Assembly (NCBI GenBank): GCA_021156105.1
Contig: JAJNBD010000004.1
Coordinates: 1 to 64,000 of the forward strand
Direction: 5' to 3'
DNA from: Gammaproteobacteria bacterium
GTDB taxonomy: Bacteria > Pseudomonadota > Gammaproteobacteria > CAISUE01
Length of the DNA stretch: 64,000 bases
Part shown: piece by piece, positions 28,110 through 36,955 of the stretch
How positions within the stretch are numbered: the stretch's first letter is position 1
Layout: each line of letters starts with the position of its first letter
The notes under the pieces: generated by a model
Seen by the model: the letters and a program-made list of their open reading frames with translations, nothing else
The model's database searches: none
Told to the model about the DNA's origin: nothing
Made by a program: the position numbers and the translations under genes

Positions 28110-28118
28110 TGTGGATAA
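28110..28118 (-). promoter_or_regulatory. DnaA box (TTATCCACA on the minus strand)
   Basis: The plus strand reads TGTGGATAA, the exact complement of the consensus DnaA box, 154 bp before the dnaA start. Confidence 0.8.
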
Positions 28119-28188
28119 TTAAAAAATACATTATCCTATTGCACTTTCTTGGTTTTGCCGCCTGTATAACCCAGTACAATACGCAAAG

Positions 28189-28197
28189 TTATCCACA
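28189..28197 (+). promoter_or_regulatory. DnaA box (TTATCCACA)
   Basis: Exact consensus DnaA box 75 bp before the dnaA start, inverted relative to the box at 28110-28118. Confidence 0.82.
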
Positions 28198-28271
28198 GGC
28201 TACTACCAAGGTTATTCTTCTTTTTCATTCTTTGAAGTTGCATAGAAATTTCAGGCTAGGATATTACTCAG

Positions 28272-29657
28272 ATGGCTGTAAACACATTGGCTTCTATTTG
28301 GACAGATTGCTTGGCGCGCCTTGAAGAAGAGCTGCCACCCCAGCACTTCAATATGTGGCTTCGTCCACTACAATTTGGCGAATCACAAGGCGCATGGATA
28401 ATTTATGCACCAAACCAATTTGTTAAAGACTGGGTGGACATGGAATATTTAGAGCGTGTGCAAAATATCTTGAAAGATATCACTGGTAAGAGCTCTTTAC
28501 CGATTTCAGTCATTGTTGGTACGAAGCCTAAAGAAAAAGAGCTCACAGAGATCGAAGATGAAGCTAAAAAGCAGAAACCTTCTGCCAGCGTGACCACAGC
28601 GCCAAGTCAACCCGTTAAAACACGGCGCAATTCTTATAGTATTCCACTAAATACAGACTTCTCCTTTAAAAATTTTGTAACCGGTAAATCTAATCAGCTT
28701 GCACTAGCGGCAGCAAAACAAGTGGCAGAAAATCCAGGTGTTGGCTATAACCCATTGTTTATTTATGGGGGCGTTGGGCTTGGCAAAACTCATTTAATGC
28801 AAGCCGTGGGGAATGCATTAAAGCAAACAAACCCTAATGCGCATGTCGTGTATCTTTCTTCCGAGCGTTATGTGTCTGAAATGGTGAGAGCAATCCAAAC
28901 TAACTCAATGGATAGTTTCAAAGAATTTTATCGCTCTTGTGATTTATTGTTAATTGATGATATCCAATTCTTTGCAGGGAAAGATCGTTCTCAAGAAGAA
29001 TTTTTTCATACTTTCAATGAGTTGCTGGAAGGAAAGCAGCAGATGATTTTTACCTGTGATCGTTATCCACGCGAGGTTGATGGTTTAGAGGATCGCTTAA
29101 AATCACGTTTTGGTTGGGGATTAACTGTTGCAGTTGAACCACCAGAACTTGAAACGAGGGTGGCGATTCTTATTCATAAGGCAGAACAAGCCAAAATAGC
29201 CCTTCCTGAAGAAGTAGCCTTTTTTATTGGGAAAAGGATGCGTTCAAATGTACGCGAGCTTGAAGGGGCTTTAAAGCGGGTTATTGCGCATACCCAATTT
29301 ACTGGCCAGCAAATTAGCTTGGATGTGGTTAAAGAAGCATTAAAAGATTTAATTTCGCTGCAAGACCGTTTGATTACTATTGAAAATATTCAAAAAACTG
29401 TGGCGGAATATTACAAAATACGTATGGCAGATATCACGGCTGCCCGACGAACGCGTTCTGTCGCAAGGCCAAGGCAAATGGCAATGGCTTTAGCTAAAGA
29501 GCTTACTAGTCATAGCTTGCCTGAGATTGGTGCTGCTTTTGGTGGCCGAGATCATACGACGGTATTGCATGCTTGCCGCAAAGTTAAAGAATTAATTGAG
29601 TCAGATAAGCAATTTGCAGAAGATTATTTAAATTTACAAAGAACACTATCAGGTTAA
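28272..29657 (+). CDS. dnaA: chromosomal replication initiator DnaA
   Basis: Binds DnaA boxes and opens oriC. 461 residues: domain I from [10 protein letters not shown] to about 85, a short linker, then the AAA+ core with Walker A GGVGLGKT at 166-173 and Walker [14 protein letters not shown]. The C-terminal helix-turn-helix carries the signature [15 protein letters not shown]. Length and domains are complete. The downstream gene is not dnaN but a cytochrome oxidase assembly factor, which is unusual in gammaproteobacteria. DnaA boxes precede the gene. Confidence 0.97.
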   Translation: MAVNTLASIWTDCLARLEEELPPQHFNMWLRPLQFGESQGAWIIYAPNQFVKDWVDMEYLERVQNILKDITGKSSLPISVIVGTKPKEKELTEIEDEAKKQKPSASVTTAPSQPVKTRRNSYSIPLNTDFSFKNFVTGKSNQLALAAAKQVAENPGVGYNPLFIYGGVGLGKTHLMQAVGNALKQTNPNAHVVYLSSERYVSEMVRAIQTNSMDSFKEFYRSCDLLLIDDIQFFAGKDRSQEEFFHTFNELLEGKQQMIFTCDRYPREVDGLEDRLKSRFGWGLTVAVEPPELETRVAILIHKAEQAKIALPEEVAFFIGKRMRSNVRELEGALKRVIAHTQFTGQQISLDVVKEALKDLISLQDRLITIENIQKTVAEYYKIRMADITAARRTRSVARPRQMAMALAKELTSHSLPEIGAAFGGRDHTTVLHACRKVKELIESDKQFAEDYLNLQRTLSG

Positions 29658-29695
29658 TTGCTTTAGCCAAAGAGAGCTCACCGAGGAAAATAACC

Positions 29696-30271
29696 ATGAA
29701 ACCAAAAAATAAAGCCCAAAAAACATTAATGATTTTATTCGGCGTTGCCATTTTCTGGTTTGTTTTCGGCTGGTGGATTATGCCGGCTATGTATAACGTC
29801 TTTTGTCAAATTACAGGTTTAAACGGTAAAATTGAAGGGCCAAGTGGCTATACTGACAATACGGTAGATAAAACCCGTACAATTACGGTACAATTCGTTG
29901 CCAATGTGAATGCGGGGTTGCCTTGGGATTTTTATCCCGAGCGTGATTCCATTCGTTTACATCCTGGTGAAATTGTGCGAGTTGTTTTTTACGCAAAAAA
30001 TAACTCAAACAAAACCATGACCGTACAGGCTATTCCTAGTGTAACACCTGGACAAGCGGCAAGGTATTTACGTAAGACAGAATGTTTTTGTTTTACCACT
30101 GAAACATTTAAGCCTGGTGAAGTTGAGCAGATGCCCGTGCTTTTCCACATAGACACGGAACTGCCAAAAGATATTAATGAATTAAGTTTATCGTATACCA
30201 TGTACGATACAAGTAATTCGCCAAATTTACGTGCAAATGCAGTACGCGGAAATGGGGCGCATCCTATATAA
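29696..30271 (+). CDS. ctaG: cytochrome c oxidase assembly protein CtaG (Cox11)
   Basis: Membrane-anchored periplasmic copper chaperone that delivers Cu(B) to subunit I of cytochrome c oxidase. The 191 residues have one N-terminal transmembrane helix (about residues 11-30), then an Ig-like domain with TVQFVANVNAGLPW. The copper-binding CFCF motif has Cys130 and Cys132, and ELSLSYTMYD lies near the end. Length is typical. The next gene encodes oxidase subunit III, so this is a fragment of a cta operon; subunits I and II are not in the window. Confidence 0.93.
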   Translation: MKPKNKAQKTLMILFGVAIFWFVFGWWIMPAMYNVFCQITGLNGKIEGPSGYTDNTVDKTRTITVQFVANVNAGLPWDFYPERDSIRLHPGEIVRVVFYAKNNSNKTMTVQAIPSVTPGQAARYLRKTECFCFTTETFKPGEVEQMPVLFHIDTELPKDINELSLSYTMYDTSNSPNLRANAVRGNGAHPI

Positions 30272-30355
30272 ATTGATTTGTAGATTTATATAAAAATTAT
30301 TTCGAGCCGCGCGCGTTAGCGAGCGGATATTGTAAGCAGAAATGGAAATATTATT

Positions 30356-31234
30356 ATGAGCGATCATCACACAAGTTCTTATTATTTACCAAGTCCAAGC
30401 CATTGGCCCATCGTTGGTTCTATTGCATTATTTTCAATAATGTTTGGTGCAATTAATTGGCTGCATGGCGTACCATTTGGCCATTATTTATTTGCTTTAG
30501 GTTTGGCAATTTTATTTTTCATGATGTTTGGTTGGTTTTCAACCGTTGTGAAAGAAAGCGGCCGAGGTTACTACGACAACCAAGTTGATCGTTCTTTCCG
30601 TTGGGGCATGAGCTGGTTTATTTTTTCAGAAGTTATGTTCTTTAGTGCGTTCTTTGGCGCACTTTTTTATGCACGTGTTTGGGGTGTGCCTTGGTTAGCT
30701 GGTGAAAAAGGCTATGACACGAACGTTTATTTGATTTGGCAAAATTTTAAAGACGTATGGCCTGTATTCCATAACCCTAATCCTGGTCTATTTGTTGGCC
30801 CACAATCTGTGATGTATACCTGGGGTATTCCAGCATTAAACACTTTAATTTTGTTGACTTCGGGTGTCACCATTACCATTGCTCATTGGGGATTGTTAAA
30901 AAATAATCGTAAGCAATTAATTATTGGCATGGCTTTAACCGTTGCTTTGGGTATTTTATTCTTGTATTGCCAAGCCCATGAGTATATGGAAGCTTATATG
31001 GATAAAGGATTAAAGCTTAGTTCAGGGATTTATGGAACGACCTTTTTCTCCTTGACGGGTTTCCATGGTCTTCACGTAACCATCGGAACAATCATGTTGA
31101 TTGTTATCTTAGTGCGTTGCTGCTTTGGTCATTTTGATAAAGAACATCATTTTGCTTTTGAAGCGGTATCTTGGTATTGGCACTTCGTTGACGTCGTATG
31201 GTTGCTCTTGTTTGTATTTGTGTATTGGTTATAA
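30356..31234 (+). CDS. ctaE: cytochrome c oxidase subunit III
   Basis: Core subunit of an aa3-type terminal oxidase in the inner membrane. The 292 residues contain seven hydrophobic segments with family motifs RWGMSWFIFSEVMFF, NTLILLTSGVTIT, TGFHGLHVTIGTIML and the C-terminal WYWHFVDVVWLLLF. It follows ctaG after 84 bp. The missing ctaC and ctaD presumably lie elsewhere in the genome, suggesting the operon has been split by rearrangement. Confidence 0.95.
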   Translation: MSDHHTSSYYLPSPSHWPIVGSIALFSIMFGAINWLHGVPFGHYLFALGLAILFFMMFGWFSTVVKESGRGYYDNQVDRSFRWGMSWFIFSEVMFFSAFFGALFYARVWGVPWLAGEKGYDTNVYLIWQNFKDVWPVFHNPNPGLFVGPQSVMYTWGIPALNTLILLTSGVTITIAHWGLLKNNRKQLIIGMALTVALGILFLYCQAHEYMEAYMDKGLKLSSGIYGTTFFSLTGFHGLHVTIGTIMLIVILVRCCFGHFDKEHHFAFEAVSWYWHFVDVVWLLLFVFVYWL

Positions 31235-31281
31235 ATTTGGGCTAAAATCCTTTAAAATAAAATCCGAATTGAGAGTGAATT

Positions 31282-31482
31282 ATGTCGGAAATAGACTTAA
31301 TCGATAAAGACTTTGATGAAATTGAACCTGTTGTAGATGAAAGTGTCGAGGACATTGAAGAAAAGGGCGGGAAGCGGCGCACAACTAAACAGCAGCTTAA
31401 AGTGCGGCGTGCTATTGAAGACCATTTAAATAAAAAGCGCTTTCGTAAAGAAATCGATTATTTGATTGACGACGATCTGTAA
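31282..31482 (+). CDS. small acidic/basic protein resembling the PA3496 family
   Basis: 66 residues: an acidic N-terminal half ([20 protein letters not shown]) and a basic C-terminal half ([20 protein letters not shown]) ending DYLIDDDL. This arrangement resembles a small gammaproteobacterial family typified by PA3496, annotated as putative envelope integrity proteins; I rely on memory for that match. No signal peptide or membrane helix. GAGAGTGAATT precedes the ATG. It ends 2 bp before accA, so it is co-transcribed with it. Confidence 0.65.
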   Translation: MSEIDLIDKDFDEIEPVVDESVEDIEEKGGKRRTTKQQLKVRRAIEDHLNKKRFRKEIDYLIDDDL

Positions 31483-31484
31483 CT

Positions 31485-32438
31485 ATGAACTTAGACTACT
31501 TGCTGTTTGAGCAAGAAATTGCCCGCCTGGAAGCTGAAATTCAAGCGCTTCGGGAAACCACGACAGAAAATAGTACAAGTCTTAGCCAGCAAATCAAAAA
31601 ACTTGAAGAAAAAAGCCAAGCGCTTACAAAAGAAATTTACGCCAAATTGAGTGTGTGGGAAAGCGTGCAAGTTGCACGTCACCCACGCCGCCCTTACGTT
31701 CTTGATTATATCCCTTTACTGTTTACAGATTTCCAAGAGTTGCATGGCGATCGCCATTTTGCTGATGATGGCGCTATTGTTGGCGGTTTAGCAAAATTTA
31801 AAAATAATACTGTCATGGTTATCGGCCACCAAAAAGGTCGAACGACGCAAGAAAAAATTGCGCGCAACTTTGGTATGCCTCGGCCAGAAGGTTATCGTAA
31901 AGCGCAGCGGTTAATGGAGTTGGCAGGAAAATTTGGTTTTCCTGTTATTACTTTTATCGACACGGCAGGTGCTTATCCCGGTATTGATGCAGAAGAACGC
32001 AATCAAAGTGAAGCCATTGCAAAAAGCCTTCAAGTCATGGCTCGTTTACCGGTGCCGATTATCTCGATTGTGACGGGTGAAGGCGGATCTGGTGGTGCAT
32101 TAGCAATCGGCGTGTCTGATAGAATTGCGATGCTGCAATACAGTATTTATTCTGTGATTACCCCTGAAGGTTGTGCTTCGATTTTATGGAAAGATGCAAG
32201 TCATGCCTCTATTGCAGCAGAAGCGATGGGGGTAAGTGCTGCACAAATCGAGAAGCTAGGTATTATTGATGCCGTTTTACAAGAGCCGATAGGTGGTGCG
32301 CATCGTGACCCAGAAAAAACAGCGTTAACCATAAGTGAGTATTTGCAAAAAAGCTTAATTGAGCTACAAAAGCTTTCCCCAGGGCAATTAATTCAAGAAC
32401 GTCAAGAAAAATTGTTGCATTTAGGAAGTTCTTTATGA
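31485..32438 (+). CDS. accA: acetyl-CoA carboxylase carboxyltransferase subunit alpha
   Basis: Alpha subunit of the carboxyltransferase that makes malonyl-CoA for fatty acid synthesis. 317 residues with a coiled-coil N-terminus ([12 protein letters not shown] region), then the crotonase-like core. The core includes [52 protein letters not shown] and [13 protein letters not shown]. Full-length. Its stop overlaps the start of a small membrane protein gene by four bases. Confidence 0.97.
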   Translation: MNLDYLLFEQEIARLEAEIQALRETTTENSTSLSQQIKKLEEKSQALTKEIYAKLSVWESVQVARHPRRPYVLDYIPLLFTDFQELHGDRHFADDGAIVGGLAKFKNNTVMVIGHQKGRTTQEKIARNFGMPRPEGYRKAQRLMELAGKFGFPVITFIDTAGAYPGIDAEERNQSEAIAKSLQVMARLPVPIISIVTGEGGSGGALAIGVSDRIAMLQYSIYSVITPEGCASILWKDASHASIAAEAMGVSAAQIEKLGIIDAVLQEPIGGAHRDPEKTALTISEYLQKSLIELQKLSPGQLIQERQEKLLHLGSSL

Positions 32439-32896
32439 TGAGCGCTCATTTTTATGAATTATTAACAATAATTGACGTGGCATTAACCGTAGGAATTATG
32501 TTCCTCTCAAGTGGTTTTGGCTGGGCGACTTTGGCAGTCTTTGGGTTTGTCTTTTATTATTTGTGGAAAGTTGATCAAAAAAAAATTCTTCAACAGGTTT
32601 CTTATCCACGTTTATTGATTGCTAATAGTTTAACGCGTTTTTTCCTTGTGGCCCTTACCTTCTTTATGTTGCCTTGGACAGTGTTGAGTTGTGCGATCGG
32701 GGCTATTGGAAGTGGTAACGCATATTATTACAAATTGAATTTAGCAGCAGTTGCTAGCTATTTTATTTTAGTGATTATTGCCTTGATTTTTTCACGTAAG
32801 CTTGAAGCAAAGCAAAGGATAAAAACAGCTAGTTTAATTTTATTTTTACCTTTTATCAGTGTTTTGATTTCTTTTTATAGCATAACCAGAATTTAA
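32435..32896 (+). CDS. small integral membrane protein, unknown
   Basis: 153 residues with about five hydrophobic segments: residues about 8-25, 28-43, 68-90, 103-122 and 130-148. There is a short cytoplasmic basic loop ([10 protein letters not shown]) and a second one ([11 protein letters not shown]). No recognised motif. The ATG at 32435 overlaps the accA stop as ATGATGA, a coupled arrangement; the Met one codon later is equally possible. Family not identified. Confidence 0.7.
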   Translation: MMSAHFYELLTIIDVALTVGIMFLSSGFGWATLAVFGFVFYYLWKVDQKKILQQVSYPRLLIANSLTRFFLVALTFFMLPWTVLSCAIGAIGSGNAYYYKLNLAAVASYFILVIIALIFSRKLEAKQRIKTASLILFLPFISVLISFYSITRI

Positions 32897-32964
32897 ATTT
32901 ATTTGATAAGCAGTTTGCTTCACGGTAAAATAAAAAAAGAAACCTATAAAAATTGGAGACCGCT

Positions 32965-33549
32965 ATGTCATTTACGCTTCCCCCATTGCCTTATGCAATG
33001 GACGCTTTACAACCATTTATTTCCAAAGAAACTTTAGAATATCATTATGGTAAGCACCATCAAGCTTATGTTACCAATCTTAATAATCTTATTCCTGGCA
33101 CGGAATTTGAAAAAATGTCGTTAGAAGACATTATCATGAAATCTTCTGGAGGCATTTTTAACAACGCAGCTCAAGTCTGGAACCATACTTTTTACTGGCA
33201 TTGCATGCGTGCGCCACAAGATAATAATGCTCCAGTAGGTGCATTAGCAGAAGCTATTAATGAAACTTTTGGTAGTTTTGATGCGTTTAAAGAGCAATTC
33301 ACTAAAACAGCTATCGGGACTTTTGGTTCTGGTTGGGCATGGCTCACCAAAGACAGCGATGGCAAATTAGCTATTGAAAGTACTAGCAATGCTGGTACAC
33401 CGATGACTTCTAATAAAAAAGCCTTATTAACCTGTGATGTCTGGGAACACGCTTATTATATTGATTATCGCAATGCACGCCCTACCTACGTTTCCGAATT
33501 TTGGAAATTAGTTAACTGGGATTTTGTGGCTGAAAATTTTAAAGCTTAA
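32965..33549 (+). CDS. sodB: superoxide dismutase [Fe]
   Basis: Detoxifies superoxide with an iron centre in the cytoplasm. From ATG 32965 the product has 194 residues: [20 protein letters not shown], the first metal ligand in [19 protein letters not shown] (second His), and [13 protein letters not shown] (Asp and His ligands). FGSGWAWL and the [14 protein letters not shown] region are of the iron type. The start is chosen because TTGGAGAC gives GGAG at seven bases; a TTG upstream in frame is not needed. A long hairpin follows the stop. Confidence 0.95.
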   Translation: MSFTLPPLPYAMDALQPFISKETLEYHYGKHHQAYVTNLNNLIPGTEFEKMSLEDIIMKSSGGIFNNAAQVWNHTFYWHCMRAPQDNNAPVGALAEAINETFGSFDAFKEQFTKTAIGTFGSGWAWLTKDSDGKLAIESTSNAGTPMTSNKKALLTCDVWEHAYYIDYRNARPTYVSEFWKLVNWDFVAENFKA

Positions 33550-33556
33550 CTGGATT

Positions 33557-33584
33557 TGCCATGCCAGTAAAAGCTGGCATGGCA
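33557..33584. terminator. long hairpin after sodB, overlapping the proposed start of the next gene
   Basis: Perfect 11-bp inverted repeat TGCCATGCCAG / CTGGCATGGCA with a 6-nt loop, beginning 8 bp after the sodB stop. There is no T tract after it, so it may stabilise the sodB mRNA 3' end. It covers the first ATG of the downstream gene. Confidence 0.55.
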
Positions 33585-34250
33585 CTACCGCTTATGTTGC
33601 CAAAACTTATCTATCGTCAGCTTAACCCCATAGTGCATCTTTATGCAACGCGATTTTCAGTGCATAATGCGTCTGATTACTATTCATTACTCTCTGAAGA
33701 AGAACAGTTAAAAGCGCAAAAAAAAGCTTTCCCTCAATTACAAGATGAAGCTATTCTAAGTCTTGGTTTGCGTCGAGCCATATTAGCTAAACACTTAAGC
33801 CAATCGGCAAAAGAGCTAGTGTTTTCGTTTGCCGAAAATCAAAAACCTATTTTAGTTAATGGTCCTTATTTTAACGTATCTCATAGCCAGGATTATTGGG
33901 TTATTGCGATTGCTGACCAAGGGCCGATTGGCATAGATATTGAAGATAAAAACCGTCCAGTTAATTTTTTAGAGATTGCTAAACGATTTTTTGCGCCAGA
34001 AGAATATGCATTTCTTGCAGCAGCAGCAGAACCAAAAGAAATGTTCTGGCGCTATTGGACGGCTAAAGAAGCGCTAGTAAAAGCAAGCGGTAAAGGTATC
34101 GTTGAAGGAATTGATAAAATTATTATTGATTTGAATGCCCCAAAAAGCTGCAGCATTAAAGCACCACAAACACTTGCTAATCGTTTTAACTTAATGACGC
34201 CAGAAGTGTTTTTAGGAACTGCTTTAACGGTAGCGATTAGCCAAGTTTAA
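33561..34250 (+). CDS. 4'-phosphopantetheinyl transferase (Sfp/AcpT type)
   Basis: Transfers the phosphopantetheine arm from CoA to carrier proteins of fatty acid, polyketide or peptide synthases. The family motifs are present: FNVSHSQDYWVIAI, the Mg-binding GPIGIDIED, and FWRYWTAKEALVKASGKG. Up to 229 residues. The start is uncertain: ATG 33561 lies inside the hairpin at 33557-33584, while in-frame ATGs at 33579 and 33594 would free it. No good ribosome-binding site is visible for any of them. The stop directly abuts the stop of the convergent glycosyltransferase gene. Confidence 0.85.
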   Translation: MPVKAGMALPLMLPKLIYRQLNPIVHLYATRFSVHNASDYYSLLSEEEQLKAQKKAFPQLQDEAILSLGLRRAILAKHLSQSAKELVFSFAENQKPILVNGPYFNVSHSQDYWVIAIADQGPIGIDIEDKNRPVNFLEIAKRFFAPEEYAFLAAAAEPKEMFWRYWTAKEALVKASGKGIVEGIDKIIIDLNAPKSCSIKAPQTLANRFNLMTPEVFLGTALTVAISQV

Positions 34251-34877
34251 TTAGCTGCAAGAATGCTGTTTTTCTCTTTGTGTAATACTGCTAAGGTCAT
34301 CTTGAGAATAAATATAGGTCTTTGGCAGAACGGCTTTTTGTGTGGAAAAATTTTTTTCAGCACGTTGCCAAAATTCGGTGTCTTCTCCATAAAGCAATGA
34401 TTGAAAGCCCTGTAGTTTAAGAAAAACCTCTTTTCTACCAAAAAAAGTAGCCCCTACGACGCAACTTTCAATTGAAATCATTTGGCTGGGGTCATAGTAA
34501 TCTACCACTAGCATTTTTTCAGGTGTTTCAAAACCGCCCATAATTAAATCTAAGTGTGGATTAGCTTGCATAAACTCTAGGCGGCTACGGAGGTGGTTGG
34601 GTAAATAATAATCATCGCTATCAATAAAGGTTACCCATGTGCCACTTGCAAATTGAATTCCAAGGTTTTTAGCATAAGCTTGGCGACGATGTTCAGCATA
34701 AATATATTTTATTCGCGGGTCTGAATAATTTTTGATTAAATGCGCTGTATGGTCGATGCTACCATCATCAACAATGATAAGTTCAAAATCATTAAAGTCT
34801 TGTGCCAGTACGCTCTCAATGCAGCGGGGCAATAAATGTTTACGATTGTAAGTGGCTAGAATGACAGAAATTAACAT
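34251..34877 (-). CDS. family 2 glycosyltransferase
   Basis: GT-A fold inverting glycosyltransferase of 208 residues. It opens MLISVILATYNRKHLLPRCI with the nucleotide-sugar site, FELIIVDDGSIDHT, and the metal-binding DxD-like FIDSDDYYLP. GEDTEFWQRA near the C-terminus holds the ED catalytic base. It lacks membrane helices, so acts in the cytoplasm on a surface-glycan precursor. It begins 10 bp after the icmQ-like gene on the same strand. No Shine-Dalgarno is obvious, so it is probably read through from upstream. Confidence 0.85.
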   Translation of the reverse strand: MLISVILATYNRKHLLPRCIESVLAQDFNDFELIIVDDGSIDHTAHLIKNYSDPRIKYIYAEHRRQAYAKNLGIQFASGTWVTFIDSDDYYLPNHLRSRLEFMQANPHLDLIMGGFETPEKMLVVDYYDPSQMISIESCVVGATFFGRKEVFLKLQGFQSLLYGEDTEFWQRAEKNFSTQKAVLPKTYIYSQDDLSSITQREKQHSCS

Positions 34878-34887
34878 GTCAGAGACG

Positions 34888-35499
34888 TTATTTACTAATA
34901 ATAGGTGAGGCTAAATCAAGTTTGGTTAATTTGCCATTTTGCCATAAGTATTGTCCAGAAATATGAACAAAACGCACAATATTCTCAGGTTTTAAAGATC
35001 CAGGTTTAATATGAAGAAGTTTTCGGCCATCACGATCGGTAGGTTCGTTAGGCGTTTTAACAATATCGCTCGCAAGAACTTTAACGACGGCATAAGCTTC
35101 TTTACTTCTTTGTAACTTGGTACGAATCATGCTGCATACATCAGCTTCATTTTCATAAATGGGTCTAGAAATGCCTTGCATAGCAATTGAATGAAGCGTC
35201 GTTACCCATTTATCTAAGTTGTCTCCATGCATTTGGTATAACGCGACATAAACTTCTTTTTGGCCAGACATATCTGTTGATGCAAAAGCTTTTTGTTTAT
35301 CAACAAGAGAAGAAGGAATTTGGCCAGCTACTTCATTGGCAAAAGTTTGTTCAAGTTTTTTAAGCTTTTCTTTCATAAGATCCAGGAATAAACCGCCATC
35401 TCTTGGCCATTTTTCAAGGGTTTCATGAAATTTTGTTAGCAGTTCTTGTAACTCTTCTGGGCTTGCCATTTTACGCTTCACAGGGTTAAGAAATTTCAT
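34888..35499 (-). CDS. icmQ: IcmQ-like component of the Dot/Icm type IVB secretion system
   Basis: I read this 203-residue cytoplasmic protein as IcmQ. The middle and C-terminal half follow the Legionella IcmQ pattern as I remember it: GQKEVYVALY at 79-88, ISRPIYENEADV at 110-121, KEAYAVVKV at 133-141, then DRDGRKLL and NIVRFVHISGQY. In Legionella the N-terminal part binds the chaperone IcmR and membranes, and the C-terminal domain binds NAD. Here the gene is not in an icmTSRQPO cluster and no small IcmR/FIR-like gene is adjacent. The true start may be Met11 (35469). Certainty is limited because no alignment could be run. Confidence 0.62.
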   Translation of the reverse strand: MKFLNPVKRKMASPEELQELLTKFHETLEKWPRDGGLFLDLMKEKLKKLEQTFANEVAGQIPSSLVDKQKAFASTDMSGQKEVYVALYQMHGDNLDKWVTTLHSIAMQGISRPIYENEADVCSMIRTKLQRSKEAYAVVKVLASDIVKTPNEPTDRDGRKLLHIKPGSLKPENIVRFVHISGQYLWQNGKLTKLDLASPIISK

Positions 35500-35511
35500 T
35501 ATACAAGAAGA

Positions 35512-35526
35512 TATACCTTTGGTATA
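35512..35526. promoter_or_regulatory. inverted repeat upstream of icmQ, possible operator
   Basis: TATACC TTT GGTATA is a perfect 6-bp inverted repeat starting 13 bp before the first ATG of the icmQ-like gene on the minus strand. It could be a regulator site or merely chance in AT-rich DNA. Confidence 0.3.
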
Positions 35527-35697
35527 GAAAAATCTAAAGGTCAGCTAACACCTTGGTTTGTGGCGATATTTAAAACGCTTAGTGAAGTAGTAGCTGATCG
35601 ATTATAAACCGTCAAAGCATATAAGACCATGGTAAAATAATAAGGGAAAATGATCTTTAAAAATCAAAAACCTTATCAATGAACAAAGAGGTTCCTT

Positions 35698-36954
35698 GTG
35701 CGTCCTTTCGTTTGGGTAAGTACACTCTATTTTGGCGAAGGTTTGCCTTATGCTTTAGTTGCTATCGTAAGCGCTATTTTTTATAAAAGCTTTCATATTG
35801 CTAATGAAAAAATTGCTTTTTTTACGAGCTTGCTTTTTTTACCTTGGTCGCTAAAGCCTGTTTGGGCACCTTTCTTAGAGATGTATTATAGTAAAAAACA
35901 ATGGATCGTTATTTTTCAAATGGCAGAAGCCGTGCTATTATTTTTAGTCGCTTTTGTACTTTTCAGCCCGCAACATTTTTTTTATTCCAGTTTTATTTTA
36001 CTTTTTATTTTTTCTTTTTGCGCCAGTAGCTACGACATTGTTAGTGATGGATATTATATGTTTCACCTTAATGCTGCGGCACAACAACGCTATTTAGGGG
36101 TTTGTTCTTTAAACTATCAATTAGCTCGTGTGTTTACCCAGGGCGGCCTATTGATTGCGGTGGGTTACTTAACTTATCACTTTCAAGCAACGATCGCATG
36201 GCAAATGTTTTTTATTGTTTTAGCTTTATTATTTTTTTTATTAGCCCTATGGCATTGCTATAGCTTAAGCGCTAGTGAATCTTTAGAGGCAATTTCTCAT
36301 CAAAAAATTATTAGCACATTTTCAACAGCGCTAAAAAGTTTCTTGACCATCCCTTCCCTAGGAATTGTATTGTTATTCTTATTGGTTTTTAACGCAGCAG
36401 ATGCACAATTAATTAAAATCGTACCGCTATTTTTGCTTGGCTCATCGGGTGGATTAACAACGGCGGATGTGGGTTTTGTCTATGGAACATGCGCGGGTAT
36501 TGCGATGACTTTAGGGGCGGTGCTAGGTGGTTTTTGGTTAAACCGCTTTGGTTTAAAAACTTGTTTAAAGCTGTTTACTTTGCTAATGGTTTTAACTTCT
36601 ATCAATTATATTCTATTAAGTTATCTAGCAATAAAAACTTTATGGCTTATTGTGTTATTAATGGTTATTCCAAGTTTCTGCTTTGGTTTAGCTAATAGTG
36701 CTTATATGGCTTTTTTACTTTTTACTGTAGCCCCATTAAAGTTTCGCACAACTTGCTATGCATTAGGTACAGGAATCATGCTATTGTGTTATTTTTTATT
36801 TGGTGCTTGTAGCGGTTTTTTACAACACCATTTAGGTTATGTAAATTTTTTTATATTCATCTTTTTTTTAGAATTAGCGATTTATTTTTTGACATGCATT
36901 ATCTGTCGGAAAATTAATTTTAATCGTCACTTTGTGGCTCATCAAGGCGGATAA
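35698..36954 (+). CDS. MFS transporter of the AmpG/PAT type
   Basis: Twelve-helix inner-membrane transporter. The opening VSTLYFGEGLPYALVAIVSA is typical of the AmpG (muropeptide permease) / acetyl-CoA transporter group, followed by LFLPWSLKPVWAPF. 418 residues. GTG at 35698 is chosen as start because AAAGAGG lies six bases upstream. The substrate is not certain: muropeptide uptake is the family precedent, but the gene is next to a LuxR regulator and a chitinase, so a GlcNAc-containing sugar is also possible. The LuxR gene starts 1 bp after its stop, so the two are coupled. Confidence 0.8.
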   Translation: MRPFVWVSTLYFGEGLPYALVAIVSAIFYKSFHIANEKIAFFTSLLFLPWSLKPVWAPFLEMYYSKKQWIVIFQMAEAVLLFLVAFVLFSPQHFFYSSFILLFIFSFCASSYDIVSDGYYMFHLNAAAQQRYLGVCSLNYQLARVFTQGGLLIAVGYLTYHFQATIAWQMFFIVLALLFFLLALWHCYSLSASESLEAISHQKIISTFSTALKSFLTIPSLGIVLLFLLVFNAADAQLIKIVPLFLLGSSGGLTTADVGFVYGTCAGIAMTLGAVLGGFWLNRFGLKTCLKLFTLLMVLTSINYILLSYLAIKTLWLIVLLMVIPSFCFGLANSAYMAFLLFTVAPLKFRTTCYALGTGIMLLCYFLFGACSGFLQHHLGYVNFFIFIFFLELAIYFLTCIICRKINFNRHFVAHQGG

Positions 36955-36955
36955 A

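Larger units (their letters stand above)
27879..28271. other. 393-bp intergenic region with DnaA boxes: dnaA regulatory region and oriC candidate
   Basis: Lies between divergent pgi and dnaA. It holds two perfect DnaA boxes in opposite orientation (28110-28118 and 28189-28197), a strongly AT-rich stretch at about 27960-28050 that could act as an unwinding element, and a TATAAT at 28037-28042. Two perfect boxes are few for a full oriC, so it may only be the autoregulated dnaA promoter region. No open reading frame here looks real. Confidence 0.5.

Noticed and set aside
28109..28324. 71-codon plus-strand frame overlapping the dnaA start
   Set aside because: It spans the DnaA-box region and overlaps dnaA out of frame, with no family features.
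30300..30340. GC-rich stretch between ctaG and ctaE that could be a hairpin or promoter
   Set aside because: The self-complementarity is short and imperfect; no clear structure or promoter elements.
32953..32964. TTG start four codons upstream for sodB
   Set aside because: It overlaps the GGAG ribosome-binding site of ATG 32965, which gives the conserved N-terminus.
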